Part shown: positions 48,051 to 61,580 of the stretch, piece after piece
Layout of the letters: each line of letters begins with the position of its first letter
How positions within the stretch are numbered: position 1 is the first letter of the stretch
Assembly: GCA_032191485.1 (NCBI GenBank)
Contig: JAVDOI010000009.1
Span: forward strand, 21,851,843-21,915,842
DNA from: Leptoclinus maculatus
Taxonomy: Eukaryota > Chordata > Actinopteri > Perciformes > Stichaeidae
Direction: 5' to 3'
Length of the DNA: 64,000 nt
Program-made: the position numbers and the translations under genes
The notes under the pieces: model-generated
Told to the model about the DNA's origin: nothing
Database searches by the model: none
Seen by the model: only the letters and a program-made list of their open reading frames with translations

Positions 48051-49169
48051 GCTGTGACATTACACAGCTGGCTGGAGGGCGATTGCAGGAAGCTGAATAT
48101 CACTACTAACAACCTACTTGCTGTTGGCTATATCCTACGTCATTACCAGCAAATATCACAATACAAAACGTGTGCTTTCTGTTTTAACAGTACAAATGTC
48201 GGAAGATAGCAAGTATGCTACTCAGCCATCTTTTAAGCGGTTACTTCTCCATTCTGATCTCAGTGAGTTTACATGACGTAGCAGAAGTGCATATGTAACG
48301 ACGTCATAGATGGACGCTCGGACATCGGCACCAACAACTGCCTGGTTTGGTTTCGGACTATGTAAATGAAATGTTCACGTTTAAGACTCAAGATTGTATC
48401 TTTGCACTTTGTATTGAAGTACGTGGTCTCGTGGCTTGTATAGGTGCATCATCTTCACTCAGGGAAACGGCCTCCGTATCCGTCTCTTCATCAGCCTGGG
48501 CGTTTTAAAGTAGGCGGGGCTTCAGGAAACTGGATAGCTTTAACTATCAGTGAGTTTACATTTTCACAACTCAAGTGGATTTTGCTCATTTGGAGCAAGA
48601 GTTCATCGTTGAAATGCTTTTTCTAAATGAATGGTCTCAATTGAGTAGTGTGTCTCCTTAATGTGCATGTATTCTTCCTGTGTGCTCAACTCAGGGGTTT
48701 TGACTGACATGGGGTTGAGTAGATAATAATCAGGATGAGAGGGAAATGAATGGGCACGTATTAGAAGATCTACTGCTGAGAATAAAAGTAGTCAAAGAGA
48801 GATAAATATGTAGTTTAAAGAGAAAGGAGGGGGAAAGAGAAGAGGTTGTCAGTTATGGGGTCACTGTAATAGATGGATGAGAGACGGCGCAGAAATGAAA
48901 CGACGTAATCAAAACAGAGCCTAAGATTCTTAGTCAAGACAGATGAAGTGAGTTCCTAAAAGAGAAAATAATTTGCCGGCTAATGGACTCCCTTTATCTA
49001 TTTTCTTCTTTACCATTCGTCAAATTCCCCTCCTGCTCGCTTGATCTTTCTCTCCGATCACATCGCTCCCTGCGTTACGTCTTTCTCTCCATTCCACCAC
49101 TTATTTCTTTCCTCCACTCTCTGTAATTGGGAAGGGGCAGTGCACGTACATTCATCTCATTAAGTGCAT

Positions 49170-49212
49170 ACACACACACACACACACAAACACAAACACA
49201 CACACACACACA
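49170..49212. repeat. (CA)n microsatellite, interrupted
   Basis: CA units with CAAA interruptions; a TG run follows at 49255-49270. Confidence 0.93.
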
Positions 49213-49465
49213 CCGTTCTCACAGACATTTTGTTATCCTGTTGTGAAATGAACGTGTGTGTGTGTGTGTGGATTGAATCATCCCTCACAGGAATCCACTA
49301 TATCTTGTGAATGTGGGAGTAGAGCGAGAGAAAGGCAAACAAATGGAAATAAAATGAAAGCATTCAAGCGAAAGAGAAAAATGAATTATCCTGTTTGTCT
49401 GTTGATGCAAACCATTCAGTAGCAGCCTGTGCCGTGCCGCTGTCGAGTTTGTGAGCACATCAGGA

Positions 49466-49491
49466 CACACACACACACACACACACACACA
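49466..49491. repeat. (CA)13 microsatellite
   Basis: Uninterrupted CA run. Confidence 0.96.
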
Positions 49492-50694
49492 AAGATACAA
49501 ACACTCTCATACTCTAAGTCATCTTGAGTTATATTTCAACCCGGTGGCTCAGCTGTGTTTTTACTACCGTGGTTGTTTGACTCAGCAGAACGCTCATCAC
49601 AGGCAACAATGGCGCTCAGTGTTTGGTGTGACTTTCAGCCCGTCACCACATCACTCCACTGGACCTGACATTTATCTCTCAAATGCTTCTGTGTGCGTTT
49701 GTGTGTCTGCAATGCAAGCTAGCAATAGAAGAAATGATGAAATCATCATCATCACAGAGAGGAATTATCAGAAAAAAAACATGCAGGATTAAATTACACA
49801 CACACACCACGTATTTATAAAATGTATATTTATATTTAGTTTCTTCTATTCCTACTCATTGGTGTGTTGTAGTTTAATGATGCAGACGTACGCTTTACTT
49901 CCTAATTGGTGAGTAACACTACATTCTTCATGCAGACTCCCTTTAGATTACACCATGCATCTTGTGCTGCTTTCACCTGACAGCAAATAACATCTTTAAT
50001 GAATTTTACATTTTAATTATCCTTTCTTATGGAAGAGGACGGGGGCATTTATCAAATCGGGGACTTTTGAGACAAAAGAGTCGTAAAACGAGCGTAAATG
50101 ATGACTCTGCGTTTCCCCCCTGAGAACGACTTTGTTCCTCAGGAGCAGCGTGCAGAGCCAGGTTGATGTTATCGACGCTGCTGAACCGTGCAGTCTATCA
50201 AAGGTTTATAGAGTAGTCAATTTCATTATAGGGACGATTATTAGCCAAAATCCACTGTGTTCTGTAAAGAGTTTACAGCCTCACAAAAACATTTCTAAAC
50301 AAGCTGTAATAGAGCACCTATGTCAGCACATTGAAGAGGTTACTTTATATGGGATGTCGTGGGTTTTTGTTGCCAACTGTACTTTGCTTCTAATATTACT
50401 TCACATGAACAATGATTTTGATGTTTTTTGAAGTGTAAATTCACCTCAAAATGGACATTGTCTTCCCTTGAAAGTATATTTGTGGTCCCGCGTGTTCACG
50501 TTTGGGCTGCTGCGCAGCACAGTGATGTTTCCCGGGATAGTCTTTGTGACTCCGTGTTTGTTCCTCTCAGAAGCTGGCCTCCACTCTCCGCTGGGCCAAT
50601 TAAACTGTCTGCTCTTCATAAAGAGGAAGAGAGGAGCTGATGTGATTGGTCCTTATTGAGGCTCACACAAACCCAACCTGCTGATGCTGCAGTC

Positions 50695-50696
<2 letters not shown>

Positions 50697-50727
<31 letters not shown>

Positions 50728-50728
50728 A
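50697..50728. repeat. (CTA)n trinucleotide microsatellite
   Basis: About ten CTA units, the only clear trinucleotide array of this size in the window. Confidence 0.93.
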
Positions 50729-51329
50729 TAATACACTCAGCCTGGTCCAAACATCGTCCACACTGCGCCTGCAGTGTCATGGTTGTGGAAAAACATACTT
50801 TGTGACACTTTGGGTCTGAATTGATTTAATGTGAGGATACAATAACTGATACAATAACTGCTGAAGTGTGTGTGCGGTATAGCTCCGGGCCTACAACAGA
50901 TGAAGGTGCCCAATTAGTCAGGTTTAACACTTCTTTAAAGGGGAGTATTGACTCATGTTCGAAACCCACGATGAGACTGTATTGGTTTTTGGACAGTACT
51001 TGAGATAAGGCGATGTGGGAGAACACACACGTAATCAATTACACGGTAAAACATTCATTCACTGCACAAGAAGAGACACAGAAGAGAGATTATCGGCTAC
51101 AGTGATTGATATTTTCCTCAGGAAAAGCTGTGATTGATATGTTTAAAGTTAGATTTGGCCCTCAGCGCCTGAGCGATGTTGTGTGGCTCTCAATAGGACG
51201 ACCCCGGCCTGTCCTGCAGTCCTCCAGGTCCCTGACACGACTGTCTTTAAGTGAAGCCGCGAGGACTGTTTACCTCCACCACAGCGCCGGGCTCGGCTCG
51301 GCTCTTCGTCCTGCACTCATGGGCAGCCC

Positions 51330-51655
51330 GCCCACCTGCTCAGCTTTTTTGAGAGCCAATTTGTGCCAATCTACGGTGAATGTGTCACGCATGGACAAAA
51401 CAAGGTCTGACTTGCCCAGCGAAAAACCACAAATTCTCATGCGGCCCGTGTAACACTGGTATTCCAACAGCAATCTATAATAGTTCTCTGTAATAATATG
51501 ATAGCGTTCTCTGAAAGGCAGCGTGTGGGTTTTGCTCCAATAATCCACTGTTCTAAATGTCAGTACACGGCTCGAGGCAAACATTATGCTGATTACTGCT
51601 ACCATCATTTCCAAACAGCTCCTCGTGCCTGGCAAACACACCTTGAATGGCCTCT
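51330..51655. promoter_or_regulatory. Candidate conserved non-coding element
   Basis: Repeat-free, balanced stretch, open on both strands (plus 51106-51453, minus 51270-51641), with homeodomain-like TAAT cores and CCAATAATCC. Neither translation has a recognisable domain, and no acceptor/donor pair frames it convincingly. A regulatory element is more likely than an exon, but it deserves alignment. Confidence 0.28.
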
Positions 51656-52894
51656 ATGAGTGTGTGTGTGTGTGTTTGGACTTGGGATTCACTGTTCAGT
51701 ATAATTATTGGCAAAATCTACTTTATTATGTGCTTTCAGAGTTACTTTATCTGACATAGTGGCTTATTAGGATGTCACTTGCTCATCAAGGTGTGTGTGT
51801 GTGTGTGTGTGGCTTAAGTATCAGAGCGTTGTTGTGCATCAGGTGTGTGGATAATTGCTGTTTGTGTATGTGAATCGGCTTTTAAACCGCCTGCTTTCAA
51901 CATGCTTAGCACACAAATCGCTGCTGCAAGAGTCCCTAAATCCTCCGCCCCCCCCCCCCCTCTCTCGCTCTGCCACTTTCCTTACCCCCCCCTCCATTCT
52001 CACCTCGTGGTCCTCCCGTCCATTGCCTGTCTAAATCTAATTAGCTTGCATCATGGCTGTGTACGGCTTGTATAATGACACAGCTGGCCCTTTCTCTCAG
52101 TACGCACAGTCACACTCGCGCAGCAGACGTACGACGCGTATATTGTCGCGACTGAATGGAGCGAGGGAGGTGCATGCAGGGGGTGCTTTTTAGTTCATGT
52201 GTGTGTTGGTGAAGGAACAATACGGTATTTAATACACGCTCAGTTTATTTGTCGGCATCCTCGTATATTTCCCCCAACACAATGAGAAACATATTGAGCT
52301 AATGTATCCCAAAAAATGAAGATCATTTATGAATAAGCCAACTGTGGGCACAAGCAGAGTTACAGCAGCTATCAAAGTTATACAGACGGAAACAAACAAC
52401 ACACACAACAACATGTACGCACATATGGGTTTATGAGTACTGTATATGGATCCACTTGGATGGAGAAAAACTGTTTTATTCTTCAGTTTTTCAATTTTCT
52501 GCTGCACAATTCTGCTGAAACAATAAAATGCATTGTGTTGAACAGACGCTTATAAAGGCAGAGACACACACACACACACACACACAGACACAAACCAGAA
52601 GCAGATTTATGTGCTGACCGAATAGCAAGACATGGGTTTAAGTGGTCAGTGGTTTTTCTCATGTTAGCACAATCGTAACAGTATCCATTTTTCATTTTTC
52701 TGTCACAACACACGGACAGAACACACACCTTGGTCCACTGTGTGTGACGAGCTTTACTAGAGAAGGAGTGCACGTGAGGTTTACACTCCCAGTAGTTGCC
52801 AAAATTTCGAGTTTAGCAAATCCTCCTTTTCCTTTCCCCTCCCTCTCGTGCCCTCTCTCGCCTCATGGACCGACTGTGTCTTTCCATGCTGTCA

Positions 52895-52914
52895 CCCCCC
52901 CCCCCCCCCCCCCC
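52895..52914. repeat. C homopolymer, 20 bp, in a CT-rich block
   Basis: Within the pyrimidine-rich stretch 52,820-53,060. Another C run lies at 51949-51960. Confidence 0.9.
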
Positions 52915-53454
52915 TGTGGTGTCACATTACATTCAGTCTGCAGAAACTTTCCTTTTTCATTTCTCCCATCTCTTGCTCTGTCTGTCACCTCCCCCTCCTT
53001 TCCTGTGACTACTTCCCTTTAATCTCACTTCTCCTTGTCCCTTTCTCCCTCCGGCTCCATACAAGGGGAAGGGGGGGCGCTAACCCATCCCAGAGGGGGG
53101 ATCCACTAACTGCACCCTTTGGCACCAGCTGTCTGTCTGAGGCCTGATGTATGTGTACTCTTGCATGGCTCTGGGTGAAGGTTTTCCCTTGTGAGTGTGT
53201 GAGAGATGGAGTGAGTCAGAGGAGAGGGTGTTTGGTGAATGTGGTTTTGGTAACTCTATCTTGGACGACATGCAGCTAAAAGCATTAGGTTATAACAACT
53301 GCCAGGCCTGGCAGCATCGGACGGGGCTTTGGGCAAGGATGGAAGGACAAATGGGGTGTGGTGCCTTACAGCTGTGTGCGCGCCTGTCTGCGCGCGTGTG
53401 TGTGTGTGCGTGTATGTGCGTGTGTGTGTGTGCGTGTGCTAGTAGCACTTTCCA

Positions 53455-53580
53455 TCAACGCCAGTCCCTGTGTGAGCACTTAGTAATTATGGTGGCCCAG
53501 AGTTGTTAATTTGTGTAATCAGTGTTTAATTGGCATTGAGGAAAACACATTAATCAGACTAGAATAAGTCTCCGGCTTCT
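53455..53580. promoter_or_regulatory. Candidate conserved non-coding element
   Basis: GCACTTAGTAATTATGGTGG, GTTGTTAATTTGTGTAATCA and GTGTTTAATTGGCATTGAGG: dense AATTA/TAAT cores in unique sequence between simple repeats. Confidence 0.3.
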
Positions 53581-53760
53581 TCATGCAGTCATTCATTTGT
53601 CTTCTTCAATCACCCAATCACAGGCTGCCGGGGAGTCTGGCACACCGGTTTGCAATCACAGGTTCCACTAAAGCAGAAGGATGGAACCTCGCTGGTCTCA
53701 CCAGGTCGCCACTTTACGAGTGTTATTTCAGCAGTCCACACAAGTTTGTTCTTCAACTTC

Positions 53761-53905
<145 letters not shown>

Positions 53906-54047
53906 ATAAAGGTCTTGAAGCTGTAATGCTCTCCAGTGCATGAGAGCGTTCACATGTGGGTGGATGTACCCTTTTCGTCGATGTGCGGCACTTTTGTGTC
54001 GACACGTGCTGCACCTATAAATGTATCTTATCCTCTGCAGACAGGAT

Positions 54048-54048
<1 letters not shown>

Positions 54049-54094
<46 letters not shown>
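54049..54094. repeat. (CA)23 microsatellite
   Basis: Complementary to the TG array that ends 147 bp upstream. Confidence 0.96.
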
Positions 54095-54098
<4 letters not shown>

Positions 54099-56558
54099 TG
54101 AAAGGAGAAGTCGACTGTAAACAGACAGGCTATCAAAGCCGTAAACCCACAGCAGCGGGAACGATGACACATTTCAGTGAGCGGAGAAAAAGCCTCGGCA
54201 CAACTTTTCTCACTCTGGCTCTTAAACGCTGCTGCTGGCCTACAATCGATATGTTTAACAACTCTCATCCAAACACAAACACACATCACGCATACGGGTA
54301 GGATTCTAAAGTCTAAGCTGAGAGCCTGGAGAATTAGGGGATTTTACGTATGGATGAATATAACACAATGCCATCTTACATGGTGTGGAACTTTTCCGTG
54401 TCTGTGTCTGTCAATATGATCAATCTTTTTTTCCTTTTTTGACGCGCAATACCCGCGTTCTGTGTGAAGGCAGTCATTACAAAAGCAGCAGTTAGAAAAA
54501 ATACATTGACGTGTGAATCAATCGCATGAAAAGAAAAAAAGCCCATTATGTGTAAAGGCCTTAAAAGGGTAGTTATTAATACTGAACTTCTCTGCCAGGA
54601 GAGTGTTGCTTCGATACAAGTCAAAGATAGACACACAGTGGAGTCTAGATTCTAGCACTGTAGTACAAATACTGCTTTACATTTTGGAACACACCGCTGA
54701 CATCTGATAGATACAAGCTACACCTGCCACGTCAGCTCTGATTGGGGATCTTATGAATGAAACGAACTCTGCTCTTCCACTTTAAGAGCTCCGTACGCTC
54801 CAAAATCATAGATTGGACAATTCAATTTAAAGTCTTATTGTCGAGCAGAAGAAAAAAGGGGATTTTTTTTTCATACATTTTGGATGTTAGCGATGCAGTT
54901 TTACGTGTTTGTTCTCCCCCAGCATGATGAACCAATCCTAAGAACACACTGGTTGTTAATAGAATAATAATAATTGGATTGAATAGCCTGGTATCTGTAC
55001 AGCCGGTGTAGCGACGCTTTTGTCAAACTTTTTAAGGAAACCGCAAAAAAAATGAATGATGGGCCTGACAAAGTGGAGTCTGTTTTAATGTGTCTCCAGA
55101 GGAGCTGGCGAAGAGACAGGTAGGATGTACTTTCTGCTTTACAATGAGCGCCTGAGACTGAGGTGGAACTCTTTATGCCAGTTATAATGATGGAATTAGA
55201 CGGGCACATCCTCGCAAGGTGTAACAAACTGCAGCGAACAGTTAAGAGTCACAAGACACGCGACATGACAGGCAATGTTAAGCCTCAACGTCTTCGTCTC
55301 AGGAGCTCGAGCGTCTGCTTGAACCCGGCGTGTGTTTGTTTGGCTGGATCAGCGCCGCCGGTGGTTTACCGACCGCCGATGAGTGATTGAGTCGTGGCCC
55401 GAGGAGGATGAAGCGGCATCTGGCTAGCTCGTTATCTCGAAGGGCTGCACGTGTTCCTCGACGTGAGGCGCGTTTAGAAAAATTGTTTTTTGTGATGATG
55501 CTATTGGATTATCGTACGATAACCCGGAATCATCAAGAGCACTATTATCTGTGGTCTTTAAAAGGGTTTCCATTGAGGTGTTGGTTTAATGGTAGAAGAT
55601 GACCTCTGACTCCGTGTACACCACACAATCAGCTCTGAAAGGAGCTACCACGTCGCTGTAGCACAGGATTAGAAATGAAGTTTACGTCTCAACCGAGAGC
55701 CTCGTCTTCTTGTGTATGTTCGGATCCATCGGCTCTTGCAAACAGACACGATGGCGTTCCTCAGAGGACAGAGTTAAGGCTGAGAATCCACATGCTGAGA
55801 CTGAGTTACATGTTATATACTTCTATTAATTGAGAAACTTGAATGTTTTCCACATCCCTTGTTATGGCATGGACTCAGATGATTAGTCGAGCTTCAGCTA
55901 TGTCCAATTTATTGCTTGTGTGTGTGTGTGTGTGTCTGTTTTGGCCTGCCTATTAGCACCATGCAAGAACCAAAGTGCACTTTTTAATTACAGCGCTCAG
56001 ATAATTTAGAGAGGAGGGGAGAGAGAGCTCAGGAGGGCGAGAGAGGAAGTCGTGGAGGAGGGTGAGTTTAATCTCACAGTTCGTTTCACCCGTTGCGTTT
56101 GGTTTTATACTTCCTTTTAAAGACATAAATCACCGATCATCCTCGAGAAAAGGCAGAGCGGGAGAGTGAGCGGCCGCTAGATTTAGCAGCAGTAGTTGTA
56201 TAATCATATAATCAGATTATAAGTACATTAGCCGTCTTTTTTCCTCTCTGTGATAAAGAGGTAAAAGGAGTAAATGGAGGCCTCGCAGGCGACCAACCGT
56301 AGATATATGCATAAACAAATTGGGTCACGGTGGCGTGTGTGTGTGTGTGTCTATGTGTGATTATGCTTCAAGTGAATAAATGTTTATGATTGTCTCTTAA
56401 GTACATCTGCTCTCAGAGACTTCACAGTGTTTACCAGCTGCTCACAGTTGGAGCATCCACAAGTAAACAAATAACTCATGAATTCATTCATTTAGGCCCA
56501 TGTATGTCAGGCTATCCAACCCTAATATTATACTGCTGCCTGTGCCGACATGTGTACC

Positions 56559-56560
<2 letters not shown>
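54095..56560. other. Intronic stretch, mostly featureless
   Basis: Short TG runs at about 55917-55935 and 56335-56350. Repeat-free TAAT-containing sequence near 55,940-56,020 could be conserved. No exon recognised. Confidence 0.4.

Positions 56561-56597
<37 letters not shown>
56561..56597. repeat. (TG)n microsatellite
   Basis: About 18 TG units. Confidence 0.95.
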
Positions 56598-56601
<4 letters not shown>

Positions 56602-57320
56602 TGGGTTTTTTGCACAAGTTGTGTTACATCAAGTGTTTACAAGGAAAAGGGAAACTGGATCATTTCTTCTCTCCACTTTCTCGAAGGAACGTGTGAATAA
56701 AAGGAGGAGTAGAAAACAAGCGAAGAAAGTCAAAAGGAAAGTTTCTGGTGTTGGTGAGAAGGAATAAAACATGGCGCGCTTTCCTCTCCTTTCCGGGCCA
56801 GTAATTCCCTATTAGGGAAAGGCAATCATTTCTTGGGATTTTTACTCCAAATTTGCTGGAAAGAAGCATGAAATGAACCTGCAAATTAAAGTGTTTTGCC
56901 CGTTATCCAATACGCACAAATTGAAAGTGCAGTTTTTGTCGCTGCATTTGACTTTTTTTTTTCTAACATCCTCCCCTCGGCCCATACGGGATGTTTGTGC
57001 GTCCACACCGTGTTCTGAGGAAAGAGAAAGAGAAGTACAAAAGCGGGAATCATTTTAAAGAACTAAACAACTTTTCTTTTTGTCTTTTTTCGTGGAGGAG
57101 CGAGAGGGTGATACAGGAGTCAGTCAGCTAAAGGCAGAGGGGGAATGTTGCTTTGTGTTGCAATCCAGTGTAGGCTGCAGGACTTTATAAATAGACACGG
57201 ATATGCATCATTGACTCCGGGCTCTATTCTGGTCTTTTCATGTACGTATGGTTGTGGGTAGAATTTTGATTGTTGTAGAAAAGGTCTATTCTGAGGTTCT
57301 GCTTGTGAGCGTGTTAAGCC

Positions 57321-57327
57321 TCTCTCT

Positions 57328-57394
<67 letters not shown>
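57321..57394. repeat. (TC)n(TG)n compound microsatellite
   Basis: A short TC run joined to about 31 TG units, ending in GAGAGAG. Confidence 0.96.
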
Positions 57395-57401
<7 letters not shown>

Positions 57402-57597
57402 ATGGGTAAAGGGGAATATCTATATGAGTGGGTGTCTTCGCACCCTGGCCACAAACAGGAGTGTTAAAACCTCTCTGGCAGTGTGTGCAGAGAGCATTTT
57501 CACTCCTCTCCCCTCCATGTATCTCCTTCTGCCACTCACTCCATCCTAGAGGACATGTTCTAAGACATTTACACCCTGGTTCTATCCGTGTGATATC

Positions 57598-57608
57598 CCC
57601 CCCCCCCC
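57598..57608. repeat. C homopolymer, 11 bp
   Basis: In the CT-rich block 57,480-57,740. Confidence 0.85.
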
Positions 57609-58019
57609 TCACCCTCACCCTTGACGCCTGTTTTCTCCACCCATTCGTCTGTTCTCTCCTCTCTCGACACGCATTTAGACACAGCCCACACTCCCAGCTC
57701 ATCCGCCCATCCCGGCTCTTCCGCCTCCTCGGCTGTCGAACCCTCCTTCCCTCCTGGGTTCAGGTGTGTCTAATCAATGTCTTAAGCTGTTTAATCCCCT
57801 CTAGATGCTGCGCTGCCGGGCGCGCGTCTGTCGGCTGGCGCCTGTGTATGCATGTCTGCCTGACTGCGGTGTCCTTGTAGTTAATGCAGACACAGAATGA
57901 AAATGAGGGAAGTGAAGGTAAGAACGCCAGAGGGGTGGAACTGCTGTAATCTCCACTAAGAACCGCCGTGGATGAGTGTGCGTGCACAGTAATTAATTTG
58001 CCACCAAGTGTCCTGTGAA

Positions 58020-59460
58020 AACACAAAAAAAATGTTTTTCCAGGAGAGCTTCGTAGTTATCCCTCTTAGATGATTCAGGCCTACACACAAATAGATAGTT
58101 TGATCCACAATTCAAAGACATTTTGATGTCATTTACTGGCATTTAATGCAGATTCATCTCAGATTTGATATCTTTTCCTCCATTTGGTATGTAGTGTTTC
58201 AGGTTTGAGTGATTTGAAATGAGACCCCATCACATCTTCCAACTTCCTGACGTTTGGTGTCAAGCGCTGAATCAGGAAAACGTCCACTACCACACCAGCA
58301 ATAGTTTCAATGGTAACTTCCCCTGTGTGTTGTATTCCTGGCTTCCTGTATCAGTGTCATCTACGTTTGGTCTTTCCAACATATGAGCACATTTCATGGT
58401 TAATGAAGCAGTTCATGGCCTTCAATGATGGCCTTCAACCGAAAGAAGTTCAGAGCCAATGTGTTTGCAAATAGCATTAGCTGCTAGCATTAGTCACACC
58501 CGCCTCACATAGACAGACCGCTGCTGCCTGGAACTCCACCGTCACGCCAACAGAGAGCGTGGAGCTCTGCGGCGCCACCGGCGTCTTTTATGATGCTACA
58601 GCAGGTTTTGCAGGCTGCTAGTGAAATGTAAAGACTTCAGGCAGCGTTGGACGCGGTGGAGTCGGACACGTCTTTAATTTGCACCGATGTTTTTGCAGGA
58701 AGTGAGACTACAAGTGTATGTCTGCTAATAAGTTACAATTAATGTCAGTACAAAAATGCTAACGATGTATTTTAGGTCATTTAGAGATAGTGTTGCCTTT
58801 ACATAGCATGGCTACTAGAGAGCACTTAAGTTTATTTTGACTATAGTGGTCAAAATTCATAAAAAAAAACAATGGTACAATATAACATTTTTGGTGTTTT
58901 TATATTTGCATGTAAAACAAACCATAGGCCGTTATATATCAGTATGTGCTGTTTTAAATCAATATCGTATCAGCCTCAGAAATAGAATATCAGCCCCGCT
59001 GTAGTTGTGTATTTGTGGCTCTGAGGAGTTTAGCAGCTAAACTGTGTGTATTCCTTTACGTGAGGCAAAGGATTTGTTTTTGTGCGCTGCAGTGGACCTT
59101 CAAAACACACCAACTGTGCACAGGTACCTTACTTACTTGTAGGGGGGGGGCAATGCCCAAAACTTCGCCCAATGGGAAAAGAACCCTGTTAATTGCTCCA
59201 ACAAGGAGGACAGTATTCAAGGAAGTGAATGAAACGTCCACCATTAAAGATGAAGTGGTAGAAGGGTTGTTTTTTGAAGCCTTGTGACAGCAGTTAGCTG
59301 AAGGCAGGTGGGCTGTTGAGGATTTCAGGGTCCTTCAGTTCTCATAGCTGAGTTTGTAGTCTACTTAGCCAAGTCAATGACAAGGTCATCCAACGCCTCA
59401 ACCATCACTTATTCTAATCCCAATGCTTTATGCTGATTTATTAATCTCTCTCACTCCCTA
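58020..59460. other. Intronic stretch with possible old repeat relics
   Basis: A CpG-rich block at 58,500-58,680 and TATATATCAGTATGTGCTGT / TCAATATCGTATCAGCCTCA at 58,935-58,980 resemble the end of a degraded fish DNA transposon. Frame 59015-59287 has no recognisable domain. Confidence 0.35.

Positions 59461-59462
<2 letters not shown>

Positions 59463-59491
<29 letters not shown>
59463..59491. repeat. (TG)n microsatellite
   Basis: Sense-strand TG array in CT-rich surroundings. Confidence 0.95.
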
Positions 59492-59493
<2 letters not shown>

Positions 59494-59926
59494 CCAGGGC
59501 AGAGTACAAGCTCATATGTGCTTAACTCTGGTCTCAGTTCAACTCCACTGGATTAGCTCCTGTCCTCTCCTCTCGTCACCCTTTCCTCTTCCTCTCCTCC
59601 GCACCAACATGTTCCCTCCGCTGAGGACACATCTGTTCCTGTTGCCCTTCGTATGTATTCATTCACACTTACTGTAGAAAAAATATTTATTTTTTCTCTT
59701 CCTCTCCACCAGTCTTTTTCCCCTCTCTTCCTCTTCCTCCTCTCTCTCTCTCCCTGACATATGGCAGTGTGATATCCACAGCCGCAAGGCTCTAATTTAT
59801 TTAGCTAACGATCTACACCACCTCCCTGAATAGAGAATGAAGGTCTAGTCTCTCCCTCCCTCCTCCTCTCTTTATGCTGTCTAGCTCTGTCTCCCTGCCT
59901 CACCTGTTGTTCTGCGCATGTAAACG

Positions 59927-59928
<2 letters not shown>

Positions 59929-59993
<65 letters not shown>
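59929..59993. repeat. (CA)32 microsatellite
   Basis: Uninterrupted CA array. Confidence 0.96.
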
Positions 59994-59995
<2 letters not shown>

Positions 59996-60100
59996 TCTTG
60001 TTTAATCTAATTAAGCAGGAACATGTTTTCTCAAGCAGGTTGTAAATACTGAGACTGTATTAGTGGAATGAAATTAGGAGCTGCTGCTGTGTGAGAGTGT
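59994..60100. promoter_or_regulatory. Candidate conserved non-coding element
   Basis: GTTTAATCTAATTAAGCAGG and GGAATGAAATTAGGAGCTGC lie in a short unique stretch between a CA and a TG array. Homeodomain-type cores; texture only. Confidence 0.28.
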
Positions 60101-60101
60101 C

Positions 60102-60103
<2 letters not shown>

Positions 60104-60131
<28 letters not shown>
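60104..60131. repeat. (TG)n microsatellite
   Basis: About 14 TG units. Confidence 0.95.
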
Positions 60132-60132
<1 letters not shown>

Positions 60133-61379
60133 CTGCACATATGGATGTTAAGTAAAAAAAAAAAAAGTATGCATGCACGTCTGCACTCGTGCATGTACTT
60201 CCTTTTTTGGTAAGTTGTGTGTGTCAGCTGTTAATTGCTACAGAGTTCGGTGCTGGTTGCATGACTGAACTAATGAATCCAACATCATATTAGTGCAGCA
60301 TGTCTACAAGAGTGTTAATAAAACGCATGTGTCTGTGTTATTAATGTCTGCGTCCTTGTGCGTTAATGAGTTTGTGTGTGTGTGCCGTGCAGTATTTCAG
60401 GCTAATATAGGGGGATCAGACCAGATTTGGCTTTTCTACCTCTTTGCTTGACTGCTTCCATCGCAATCTGGCCTCCTCACTCCGTCTCACACATTCTCAC
60501 CGACACACACTCACACCTTCTCCGGCTCTCAATTGAATCCCTTATTTAACATGTTGGTGCCTAGCGGGGAGATGCACACACCGTGCTTCCATTAGAACAC
60601 GGCGAATTTCCAACTCCTCAGCTCCGCTTGTTTCCCGTCATCTCCCCTCCCCTCCTGGGAATGGTGAGGCCTGCTCAACGAACGGAGGAAGAGGTCAGAG
60701 GAAAGTTTTGGGCCTGTCATGAACAGTTGGCTGCCTCTCCTTGTAGGTATAGCAACAGAGCCACCCGTGGACCGGCTGCTGCTGTGTGTGTGTGTGTGGG
60801 TGTGTGTGTGTGGGTGTGTGTGGGGAACAGGGATTGGTGGTTCGGGTCAGTTTCGGTCACATCAAATTATAATGGACTACAAATTCCATTAGTTACTATA
60901 TTCGCCAGATTACTGATGATCTCTTTTGGGAGCTCTTTAAGCGTTATTAGGGTCTGAATGTGAATGAATGTATTAGTAAGAAGTAGAGGACTCTCTCTCC
61001 TCCTCTGTGTGTGTGTGTGTGTGTGTGTCTAAGTAGGCCAGTGTAGCAGTTTAGTTTGAGTCCAGCTCCTAAGAGGCAGCTTAATAAATTGCTTTTTCTC
61101 CACATCAAATCAGTGGAGAGATATGTGATCGGGTACTATTTCGTGACTGAGTGTGAGGTGGAGTGTGTGAGGTGTGCATGCGTGCACATGTCTGCGTGTG
61201 TGTTGTTTGTGTCAGGTGCCGAATTGAATTGTATTCAGCCTGTTTTAATTCCCTAGACCTAGGAGAAAAAGAAAAATCCGCCTCAGAAGGAAGTCAGGTG
61301 TATATAAAGCTTTCCTGTTAAAGGTTGAGCTTCTCTCTCTCTCTCTCGCTCTCTCCTTCTTCATGAACCCCTGTGTAGA

Positions 61380-61580
61380 CATATGTCTCCTTCCATCATA
61401 TGTTTTATTATTACTTAATTGCCTTTAAGGGATACTTACTTTCTCAATGAGGGCTTACTGAGCTACTAATTAGCTAAGTGTTGTATTTACTCCCAGTTCA
61501 ACCTGCAGTCATTTTAATTTCTTTATTTAGACCGGCTAGCATTTGTTTGTTCTGTAGTAAGGAGCGCTGCACATTTCCGC
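61380..61580. promoter_or_regulatory. Candidate conserved non-coding element
   Basis: TTATTACTTAATTGCCTTTA, GAGCTACTAATTAGCTAAGT and CAGTCATTTTAATTTCTTTA in 200 bp of repeat-free sequence. This is the most enhancer-like stretch seen here, with a palindromic CTAATTAG homeodomain site. Confidence 0.35.
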
